Assembly (NCBI RefSeq): GCF_019925205.1
Contig: NC_083567.1
Coordinates: 17,546,001-17,610,000, forward strand
Length of the DNA stretch: 64,000 nucleotides
Direction: 5' to 3'
DNA from: Metopolophium dirhodum
Lineage: Eukaryota > Arthropoda > Insecta > Hemiptera > Aphididae
The notes beneath the pieces were generated by a model. It worked only from the letters and a program-made list of their open reading frames with translations, was not told the origin of the DNA and did no database searches. Shown one piece after another: positions 53,855 through 63,192 of the stretch. Positions within the stretch are counted from its first letter, which is position 1. The number at the start of each line of letters is the position of its first letter. A program made the translations under genes and the position numbers.

Positions 53855-55746
53855 TAATAAATAAAAGTTATACAAAGTTAATTAAAAAACTCCAAAGCTT
53901 GTTAATACTTTGTTATTATTTATGTTCAGATGACATAATGATGATAATAATTCATAATATATTAAAAATAAGATATAACTGAGTCTAGCAATATGTTGGC
54001 AGTAAAAAAATTGTGCAATACCTGTAGGTCTAATTTGGAGTGGAGGGCTTCATCGGTACCATCATCATTTATGATTTATTGGTTTTTATTTTATGTTAAT
54101 TTAAAATATATAATATGTACATTAAAAGTTATTATTGATGAAGTAAAGATTATCGTTGATAATAATATAATATAATCCATGATCATAAGACTAACTGCAA
54201 AAATATGGAGCTTCAAAAGAATTTTTAGTTTTTTCACTGAAATTGGGTGTGTGGTGATAAAATAGTAATAAATAGGTAGTCCTGAAGCTGTTTAATTTTA
54301 TTTTAATTAAAATGGGCCCTTTTGAACATGCAATATTACACATTTGAGATAACAGAAGTCATTACAAAATAGTCATTAATAATAAATAATATACAAATAC
54401 ATTAACTTTTAAGTTATAATATAGAACTTACACATAACTAGATTAATAGGTAAATAATTGTTAAAGGCAGGATATGCATTGTTGGCAAACGACATAATTA
54501 GACGTCTTAAAGGCTCATTAGCCATATAGATGGCAAAGTCTAAAGAAAAAATAAAGTACCTATATAACATATTAAGTAGATGCCTACCTAGTTATGTATA
54601 TAAAACAAATTGAAAATAGTGCTTGTCGCTTGATGACCCAGTAATAAAAAAGTGACGTATTATGGTCTAATTAATTACTAATTAGGTACCTATAGGTTAT
54701 AGTGTTATATACACCTAATAATCGTATAAATACATTTATTGATCACTTTCAATTAAATGATTTCTTTTTTTAAATGAATGTAACAGTTGTACCTAGTATC
54801 TCTTGTGGTGTGATGAAGATATATTTCCGAAATTTTCAATGAACTGATCAATATAAGGTAGGCTATATACGCCGCTGGTACCAGCTAGCTTTAACCTCGT
54901 AGAATTATTTTTAAAATTTTTCGATGCTCAAATTCCTTACCCATGGTCAATGTTAAGGTTAGAACATTGCATACTATAATATAATACAATGTACCTACTA
55001 AAACTAAATAATATATATATAATATATACATTTTTAATTGAATAAATTATTATTTTAGTTCATTCTGATTTATTTAAAATATTTACTTGCCACGTATACA
55101 AATTTCTCGTATTCTCGTGTGACCAATGTATTTACTATTTACCCATGCAAAACCAACAAAATATTGAACCAACGCCAGTGCTGTAAAGAAATAGCCTAAC
55201 TATAACGCCGTGTTGTGCTCATGATTTTCAGAATTTCAGTATTTCACTAATAAATTCGTAAAAAACGCGGAAAATCGTAAATAATTTTGCTGTCGCGTTA
55301 TCTAAACTGACTAAACTACTCCGTTTTCCAAACAAATTTCCCGACGCTTCGACCGGCATCGCTAACTAAACTTTCGGTGCAGGCTTGACAAAAACTGATT
55401 TAATTTTAGATTTTATTTCAGTAGAAAATACACCACACACAATTGCAGACTATATTTAGCGACTAGCGTAGGTGGTTATGTTTGATACCTAGGTACTTAC
55501 TTCTTATTATATAATCTAATCAAATAATGATGATCACTCTTTATATTTTACAAATTATTAAGTCTATTGCCGATTGGTCGAATTTAATTCATATTAAAAT
55601 ACAATAATACATACATGCCACAAGTCAGATCTAATAACATTACATTATTACGTACATAATTATTACCAGCATGGTGATTGAACAAGGCAAGAATGCTGGA
55701 AGAGAGCACAACGCAGTAACGCTTTTAAGGGGTTCTATTTAGGAAA
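53855..55746. other. AT-rich intergenic stretch, no gene seen
   Basis: Short AT-driven frames only. A moderately GC-richer part (55180-55390) has no recognisable product. Confidence 0.55.
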
Positions 55747-55754
55747 TTCTGATT

Positions 55755-55920
55755 CAGTACCGGATCTAAGGGGGGGGGGGGGGGGGCGATCCGGAGCCCA
55801 TGACCCGGGCGCTGATCATAGAAGGGACCAAATTTCAAATTTTAAACTCATAAGGCTATAGCATAGGGGCGCTAATATTATGTTGTGCCCCGGGTTACAT
55901 AATTTGTAGATCAGGTACTG
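55755..55920. mobile_element. 166-bp hAT-type MITE with a 17-G run
   Basis: The left end CAGTACCGGATCTA and right end TAGATCAGGTACTG are complements with one mismatch. The exact 8-bp duplication TTCTGATT flanks the element (55747-55754 and 55921-55928). A run of seventeen G follows the left end at 55770-55786. It has no coding capacity. Confidence 0.85.
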
Positions 55921-55928
55921 TTCTGATT

Positions 55929-56991
55929 CAATATATTCTTAAAAAAATTTTAATTAAAGAATTTATCAATTGTTTCAATACAACATATATAATATGATAT
56001 TATTATGTTAGGTTAGGACTTAAGCAATAGCGCAAGTCCCCTGTACCCCAAGTGGGGACACTTTCCTGCCCCTCCGAATGATTTTGTGTTAAGTAGTACT
56101 TAGATATGTCGTTTTTTTATGGTGGTTTGTGCTAATATATATAGTGCTATTATATTGTGATTTGTGCGATTCACTCTTAAAGCGGTAGACGTGTTTGGAA
56201 TGTAGATGATTAATGATGAGTGGCGGTTGGAGGCCAGATGGTAATTTTCTAGGTATGCCACCAGGAAAATAAAATATGATTTACACCACTAGAATGGAAT
56301 AAATAGTGCACTAAATAGTACTACAATACAACAGTACTACAACAGTACTATAATATGTCATTAAATATAGTATAAATGTATAATATAGGAATATATATAT
56401 CAATATTATGGATAGTTATTGGAAGTCAGGGAGCCGAATTCGGTACTATTTAAGATCTACAATTCAGAATGAAAGCGATTTGTTCAATTATTATATTAAT
56501 ATGTATTAGGTACCTACTACAATACAATTTATTACAATTTCAAAATTACGAAAAAAATTTAATATTTGGTACCTATTATTATTAGTTTCAAAGAAAATAG
56601 TTTATTTTAGAAAACCACATTGTTTAAATTGACAAACGATTTTATTTTTATGATTCTATTCCTATTGGTCACTTTGAATAATACTTAAAACAACACATGT
56701 GTAATAAATACCTACAATTTATTTCAATAGGAACATTGCGTCAAAGTATAATCCAACGTTTGATATACATAATGACAACTCGTGACGCATGATATAATAT
56801 TATAACTTTGCTGTCGGGAGTTTCAGTATTATAGAAACGATTAACAAGATGAACTTACACACACCACTCGGGAACGCAAAAAATGATTATCATGACGTGA
56901 AATGAAACTTAGAAAACTAAACTGCGACAATTGACCCTAAAAGAGTCGGGACAATAAATATAAATACGCCAAGATCATCGTGCACGAATAT
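55929..56991. other. intergenic stretch downstream of the yellow-family gene
   Basis: No gene seen. On the minus strand an AATAAA lies at about 56723-56718, some 270 bases past the yellow-family stop, and could serve as its polyadenylation signal. Confidence 0.45.
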
Positions 56992-58164
56992 CTATAAGAT
57001 CTCGTTGCTGTCGTCGACCGTGCCGCCATTCAGGGGCCGTAACAGCGCCCTGGGACCGGTGCAGTCCACGTTTCCGGTGGTGTACTCGTCGTAGTTGGAC
57101 TCGACCGTCCACACCATGTTCCGCCAGCCGGCCGCCACAGCGGTCGGCGTCAGGTACAGGTAGCTGCGGTGGACGAGGACGAAGCTGCGCACTTCCAGCG
57201 GCCGGTTGACGTCCCACGCCCACACGTCGTTGTCGTTGCCACCACCGGTTGTACGGAAGTAGACGTTGGTGCCCCTGTCCGAGCCCAACACGTGCATGCC
57301 CACCGGTTTGACGCCCACCTCGGACACGGCGCCATATGTCACGCTCTCGCGGGACCACGCGTCCAGCGCGAACATGTAGCCGCTGTGTCGATACGTGTAG
57401 TACAGGTAACCGCGGCCGGCCACGCCGACGGGCACCAGGTGCAAAACGGCGCGCCGGTGACTGTCGACCGGTATGGTCTCGGGCAGCTGAATCGCGTGCA
57501 ACCGGCCGGCGTCCACGTCGTACACGATGATCTTGTGCCGGCCGACGTCCGACACGTACACATTCAGCCGGCCGCACAACGTGCGCACAGCCACCACGTA
57601 CTCGAGAACGCTGTCCGGCCACGTGATGGCCGACAGGTCGGTGGCCCCGATCACCGTGTGCGTGGTAAGATTGATGCCGATTAACTGCGCCGGACCCTGG
57701 CGCAGCGGCTTCCACATCACGTTTATGGTGCCCGTGTCCAGTGCCCACAGCACGCCGTTTTCAATGTACACGTCGACGACGTTTACGATGCACGTTGTGG
57801 TGCCAGGGCCGCCGCACGACCCGTAATTACTGTAATCGGGATACGGCCGGATGTCCGGTTCGAAATCCATCACGTCCAACCGGAACACGCCCAGCGACCA
57901 GGGCACGCCGGCCTTCATGAACCTCGGCATGGCCACGTAGGCGCGCTCGCCGTCCATTTGGAACCCGTGCACGAGTATCTTGCGTGGTTCGTACCGGCCG
58001 AACAGTATGTCGCTGCTCTCCTCGACCACCGATGGCCACTCGAGGTTGGAGCCGGACAACAGAAACGTGCCGTAGTTTTCGGCTACCGCGAGCCACGACA
58101 TTTCAACAAGCATCACGAACGTCGTTTCTATCAAAGCCATCATTGACGCTATCCACCTCAGCAT
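56992..58164 (-). CDS. Yellow/MRJP-family secreted protein, single exon, GC-rich
   Basis: This is a 390-aa member of the insect Yellow/major royal jelly protein family, secreted proteins involved in pigmentation, development or other extracellular roles. I chose the ATG at 58164 because the frame extends upstream only to a GTG; residues 1-28 (MLRWIASMMALIETTFVMLV...LAVA) form a hydrophobic signal-like segment with two Glu. Family marks are GRYEP (56-60), AYVAMPRFMKAGVPWSLG (75-92), PYPDYSNYGSCGG (107-119), GVLWALDTG (137-145), VYVSDVGRHKIIVYDV (202-217), YTYRHSGYMFALD (256-268) and GWRNMVWTVESNYDEYTTG (346-364). No intron is needed for a full domain, unlike most yellow genes. Its third positions are strongly G/C-rich while the neighbouring genes are AT-rich. 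The exact paralogue cannot be named without a tree. A retrocopied origin is possible. Confidence 0.92.
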   Translation of the reverse strand: MLRWIASMMALIETTFVMLVEMSWLAVAENYGTFLLSGSNLEWPSVVEESSDILFGRYEPRKILVHGFQMDGERAYVAMPRFMKAGVPWSLGVFRLDVMDFEPDIRPYPDYSNYGSCGGPGTTTCIVNVVDVYIENGVLWALDTGTINVMWKPLRQGPAQLIGINLTTHTVIGATDLSAITWPDSVLEYVVAVRTLCGRLNVYVSDVGRHKIIVYDVDAGRLHAIQLPETIPVDSHRRAVLHLVPVGVAGRGYLYYTYRHSGYMFALDAWSRESVTYGAVSEVGVKPVGMHVLGSDRGTNVYFRTTGGGNDNDVWAWDVNRPLEVRSFVLVHRSYLYLTPTAVAAGWRNMVWTVESNYDEYTTGNVDCTGPRALLRPLNGGTVDDSNEIL

Positions 58165-60823
58165 AAACGTCGAATCACAAATGTGATTAAAATAAAATTT
58201 GATATTTAATATCACTATATTATTAACATGTTTCTATGGAAATAATGGACTTTGGCATTGGTGATTGGGTCTTACGTATGATCAACCGGTTGTTTTTACA
58301 TTTCACCCTAACGCCTATTTAATTAATTTCCCGTAATACTTTGTAAATGTATGCAATACTACGAGATAATAACCTGTACAGCCGGATGAATAAACCTGCC
58401 TGTAATATTAAAAATTAGATAGGTACCTACCTATAATAATAAAACTTGTTTTGTCATCGCTGAATGCTCAAAATGTGAATAGCGGACAGTTGTTGAAGTT
58501 TGTGATATTCAGAATGAACTTTTTATTTCTAACGTTTGTTCATTATAACTAATATTATTTAACGTATGTTGGCTGCTGAATCTTATAAATTAATAGAGGG
58601 GGGGGCAGGGCGCGGGCGTTAAGATTATGCTGTAAGGACGGGATATGAGAAAGACTATTTTTTGTAGTTGAACGTATCCTGATCGTAAAATACCATCATT
58701 CCAATTATTCATAAAGAGGTTATTCTTAGAACAAAGATTGTAAGCGATGAATGGAAACCGTATGCTAAGAGGCGTAATTGTGGGGGGGGGCAAAAGTATC
58801 ATTTTGCCCCTCCAAATAATCCACATTTAAAAAGTATTCTTAACAAGACTGTTAACATATAATTAATATTAAAATATTTTTTTTTCTCAAATTACTTTAT
58901 AAAAGTTAATATTTATTTTAGGTTTCTCTTGTTGAATAATATTATGTTGACTTATAGGTGTTGTCAGTGTTACTGTTATTGCAATAATCGCATTATTCGT
59001 GACTATTATTATCCGTGATTTGTGAACACGTTATCTTGAAATCGCGATTATGACTACAAGAACGAACGAAAGGTTAAATTTTTTGCCCCCCCCCCCCCTA
59101 GATTTTTATCCAGTTACGCCACTGCTTATGCTTGTTTAAAAGATATTTGTTTCATTACAATGAAACCAGGATTGGAAATAACAAAAAAAACCAGCATTTT
59201 AAATGTTTTTTAAAGATGGTTTTAAACATGTGAAAAAAGATTATTTAATGAAGTCCTAAAAATTATTGTAGATAGGTTATAGGTAGCAAGGTAGCATCCT
59301 TCATCATGTAATTGTATTATTATTACTATTTTTATAAATATATAGATTAGGTCTTCCTTACCTAACATCTTTTTTTTTTTTTATTCATTCTTGTGGTTTT
59401 TGACGCTGAGAACGTTGGTGCCATCAAAATATGAGGGGGGTCGTGCTTATTTTCTGTTATGGAGTTTTGCCTACAACAATTGGCCCAATTTTTTTGGATG
59501 CTATCATTTTTTAATTTTAAAATTGATGATTTTCAACAAAAAAAATGGTGGGAAAGTGGGTGTCGATCTGCTGTCCAGTAGGTTAAGTGGGTCACTGTGT
59601 TGTTAAGGACCAAATGAAGGAATTTATTTTGAAAGGAATAGGAACGTGATATTTTTAGGAATAGAAACATAAATATTATTATCTTTTGTTCTTCTCAGAA
59701 TTGTTTTAAAAACATTTGGGGGAGGAAAATTTCATTTACTTATTATGTTTTTAATCTATAAAAATAATAGACAAAACTGCCAACTTTTATTCACATGAGT
59801 TTGTTTTAATCACTCTGTGGTTTGTGATTATAATGATCATTGATAACTTATGAATGGAGAAAAGAATAAGAGTTCCTTTTAATAATAAATGAACGAATTC
59901 CTAAATAAAAGGAACGTTAACAACTATACAGGTCACTGTAATGTATCGTGTTAAATTTGATTCAATGATATAATATTATTGTATAAGAAAAACGATTCCT
60001 ATGATCGTAATATAGTATGATACAAGTATATTTGATGATATTATATTGTGAGTAAAGTAATTTAATTACCAATTAAACGTGGAACTTTGTTTAAAATTTT
60101 CAATCCTTGGCTAAAAAAATTAACTACAAAATCATTATTAATTCTAAATTTAATAAATTTTAACTTTTAATTACTTGTAAAAAAAAAATTGTGCCCATCT
60201 ACGTATTTATAATATTTTTCCACTGTAAAAATATATTAGCAGTCTTGTATTACATTGTTAAGCTTTTTGATCCAACGAATAAAATTTTATTGACATCTAT
60301 AGAAAAAAACCAAAACAAATTGAAAACTTCCGTCAACAGCTCAAAACAAGTCAAAATATTTTGAACGTTTTATGGTCTATAGAAAACTCGTAATATAAAC
60401 AAGTAAGAATCCAGTAAAAATGTAATATATCTACATTCATTTGTTTTAGTTACACCAGAAACCAAATTCGTTTTTTGCGTAAAAATTTCAATTTACCGGA
60501 AATGTTATATGGGCATTTGAACAAGGCCATGTATCAGTCAATTAATGAAAAGATGAACTACTTGCAACCTTCTTAAAATATATTAAAAATGATAAAATTG
60601 ACTTTATATGTAATATACATTTTTAAATAAATTAAATAAAAATTGTGTTTGTTGTATTCTGTAGAACCCACGTTAAAACATAAACTGGCCGGTAGATCTC
60701 ACATTAGATCAATTCCAGAAATATGTAAGTCTGGTTGGCGTAAAAACGGAATGCAATTTTGGTTTTTTAATTTTTTTTTTTTTATTTTATTAAAATAAAA
60801 GTAAATATGAAACAATCAGACGT
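58165..60823. other. intergenic stretch with poly-G/poly-C repeat fragments
   Basis: G or C runs lie at 58598-58605, 58782-58790 and 59086-59098; the last is followed by TCCAGTTACGCCACTGC, a phrase that looks like the end of a dispersed repeat. Text near 60300-60490 resembles an old AT-rich transposon. No gene is supported. The first few hundred bases should contain the promoter of the yellow-family gene. Confidence 0.5.
60781..60791 (-). terminator. polyadenylation signals of RpL23A
   Basis: On the minus strand AATAAAATAAA occurs about 33-43 bases past the TAA stop, followed by an A-rich tract. This is a suitable distance for the RpL23A 3' end. Confidence 0.55.
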
Positions 60824-63192
60824 TTATATGATACCAATTTTGTTCGCAACATCCAATGCATCATAATCTCGTGCTAATCGTACATACGCCTTCTTTTTAC
60901 CATCGGGCCTAAAAATTAAATATTAACTATTAGTAAATACAAAATAACAAAGGAGTTGTTTATAACAATAAACTCTACAATATTCTCAAGCCATATTTTA
61001 ACAAAAAACTATCAGTACAAATGTTCAATCATTTATTACAAGTATTACAAGTAATATCTGATATTCTCAAAGTCATCATGTAATTAAAATAGCTAGCGAG
61101 TTATCAAAATGTATTATCAGACGGATGTTTGTCAATCATTTTGAATATCTGAGAGATTCTCAATAAGTCATCATATAACAGAGTAATACTTATTATACTT
61201 AGTTTTTTGATAAACAATAAATCTAGAGTATTGTACACAGTAAGTTCATTTTTATAAATTATAGTAATTATCAATTAATATAATATACATTTGATCAAAA
61301 ACTATCAGCACAAATTGTTCAATCATTTATTACAAGTAATTGTAATATCTGATATTCTCAAAAAAGTCATCATTTTAATTTAGATAATTATGATTTTTTT
61401 TTTTATAATATATTGAGTACCTAATTCATATTTTTAAATCAGATAGAAGTATGTCAATCATATAATTTTGAATATCTGAGAGATTCTCAATAAGTCATCA
61501 TATTATACATTATTCCTGGTAAGGACATTATAAGTTAACATTAAAAAATAAATAATAAATATGTAGTACTTAAAATAAAAATATTACAATAAATAGTGAG
61601 AATCTAATTAGAAATTATCAGTTAAATATTTGTATCAATCATAAGATTAATTATAATTTTCTGAGAGATTCTCATTAAATCATCACACAACTTCTAAAGG
61701 TATAATAAATACAATTTATAAATTAATAATTTATTTATTTATGTTATTAGGTTATTTAATAACATAAAAACTAAAAGCATATAATATAGACATTTTGTGA
61801 ATTACCTGATCAAAGTATTGACTTTAGCCACATTGATATCGTACATCTTTTTAACTGCAGCTTTGACATGGTGCTTATTGGCACGCAAATGTACAATAAA
61901 GACTAAAGTGTTGTTGTCTTCAATTTTTTTCATTGCAGATTCAGTTGTCAAGGGGAATTTGATTATATTGAAAGCATCCATCCTAATTATTGAAACATAT
62001 GTATATTAGAGATAATATTCAGCAAGTTATAATTTCTATTATTAAACAGGAATAGGTAACTAATTTTATTTACCTATTTCTCTTGGGAACGGATTTCCTT
62101 GGGTATTTTGGGTTCCTTGGTGGCTGGAAAGTCTTTGGACGACGGAAGTGGACGGAATACCTGATCTTACGGATTCTAGTCCCATGAGGTCCTTTCAAAG
62201 TCTAAAAAATAAATAGATTTAATTGATTATCAGTATGGGCAGTATGTGCATAGGTTAGAAAGAACACAAATATTGCACTGAAATTCTACTTTCTAGTTAT
62301 AAGAATAGTTATGATAATCAACTTTAATTTACCCTAATTTTGGACTTCAGTGCTTTCTTTACAGCATCACGTTTTGATCCAACTTTAACACCTTTAGCAC
62401 CCTTGGCACTATCAGCTTTCTTTTCTTTCCTGAGCTTAGCAGCAGCGGCAGCAGCAGCACCCTTGATCATTTTCTTAGCTGCGGCTGATTTACCTTTAAG
62501 TGGTTTCTTAGTTTTATCAGCAGCTTTGGTTTCTTTCTTATCTCCTGTCTTAGGCTTGGATGCTGACTTGGGCTTGTCCTTCTTAGCTACAGTTTTTTTA
62601 GGTGCTTTAGGAGCAGCTGGATCAGCTGCCGCTTTCTTGGCTGCCGGGGCAGTCTTAGGTGCATCAGTGGCCTTCTTCTTGGTTGCTTCTTTTTTGGCCT
62701 TTTCTGGCTCCTTCTTAGATTTGCTATCAGCAGCTTTGCTAGCGGTAGATTTTTTAGGAGCAGGTCCAGGCTTTTCGGTTTCTGTAGATGGTCGTTTGGT
62801 ACCTTTGTCTGCACTCTTACCCTGTTTAGATTGATCAGCCTTCTTGGAAGATTCAGCCTTAGCTTTAGGTTCATCCTTCTTCTTGTCTGCTGGTTTTTTG
62901 TCGGCAGCTGCTGGTGCAGATTTTTTGTCTGCTGGTTTCTTATCAGAAGCTGGTTTTTTTTCAGGAGCTGGTTTTTTTTCAGGAGCAGATTTCTTTTCAG
63001 GAGCTGGTTTTTTATCAGCTGCAGGTTTCTTGTCTGCAGATTTCTTTTCAACGGGTTTTTTGGCATCAAGTAAAGGAGCGGGTGCAGGTTGCTTCTTTTC
63101 TGGTTTCTTTTCAGATGAAGCAGCTGCAGGCTTCTTTTCACTGCCTGATGGTTTCTTATCTCCACCACCACTGCCTGAAGCAGCGGGTTTGG
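60824..63192 (-). CDS. RpL23A: 60S ribosomal protein L23A with long histone-H1-like extension; first exon outside the window
   Basis: This is a large-subunit ribosomal protein (uL23 family) that sits near the peptide exit tunnel. Coding exons in transcript order are 63192-62333, 62201-62074, 61982-61806 and 60908-60824, all joined by GT-AG introns in phase. The conserved core is clear: TLKGPHGTRIRKIRYSVHFR, KYPRKSVPKRNRMDAFNIIK, FPLTTESAMKKIEDNNTLVF, NTLIRPDGKKKAYVRLARDY and the end DALDVANKIGII. The first visible exon adds about 260 residues of Lys, Ala and Pro repeats of the type EKKPAPEKKSAP and DKKPADKK. Drosophila L23A and L22 are known to carry similar H1-like extensions. Exon 63192 starts in mid-codon, so the initiating exon (perhaps only ATGG) lies beyond 64000. 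The total is about 417 aa against 156 in human. The last intron hosts five C/D snoRNA-like genes. Confidence 0.95.
61008..61083 (-). ncRNA. box C/D snoRNA-like gene, copy 1 (RpL23A last intron)
   Basis: Read on the host strand, box C ATGATGA lies at 61079-61073 and box D CTGA at 61015-61012, 68 nt end to end. Between them are TTGAGAATATCAGATATTAC and a C'-like TGATTGA. It shares this plan with four neighbours in the same intron. The guide target is not established. Confidence 0.75.
61113..61178 (-). ncRNA. box C/D snoRNA-like gene, copy 2 (RpL23A last intron)
   Basis: Box C ATGATGA is at 61174-61168 and box D CTGA at 61120-61117, span 58 nt. The inner block TTGAGAATCTCTCAGATATT is shared with copy 4, followed by the C'-like TGATTGACA. 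The stretch ahead of box D reads CAAACATCCGT. Confidence 0.78.
61301..61378 (-). ncRNA. box C/D snoRNA-like gene, copy 3 (RpL23A last intron)
   Basis: Box C ATGATGA is at 61373-61367 and box D CTGA at 61308-61305, span 69 nt. It is closest to copy 1: both have GAGAATATCAGATATTAC, TGTAATAAATGATTGAACA and TGATAGTTTTT after box D. Confidence 0.75.
61435..61505 (-). ncRNA. box C/D snoRNA-like gene, copy 4 (RpL23A last intron)
   Basis: Box C ATGATGA is at 61501-61495 and box D CTGA at 61442-61439, span 63 nt. It is closest to copy 2 through GACTTATTGAGAATCTCTCA. The stretch ahead of box D (CATACTTCTAT) differs from copy 2, so the target there may have changed. Confidence 0.75.
61613..61691 (-). 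ncRNA. box C/D snoRNA-like gene, copy 5 (RpL23A last intron)
   Basis: Box C GTGATGA is at 61686-61680 and box D CTGA at 61621-61618, span 69 nt. It keeps GAGAATCTCTCAGA and the C'-like TGATTGA. It carries GATTTAATGAG just after box C, which is the exact complement of the highly conserved CTCATTAAATC of 18S rRNA. The pairing is not next to a clear D or D' box, so its meaning is uncertain. Confidence 0.72.

Noticed and set aside
57169..57684. 171-residue plus-strand open frame across the yellow-family gene
   Set aside because: A composition shadow: GC-rich coding DNA has few stops on the opposite strand; the peptide has no family features.
56975..57748. 257-residue minus-strand frame overlapping the yellow-family gene
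   Set aside because: Same cause, in a different frame of the same strand; the correct frame shows all Yellow/MRJP motifs.
62587..63171. 194-residue Leu/Lys/Asn-rich minus-strand frame
   Set aside because: A shifted reading of the repetitive RpL23A extension.
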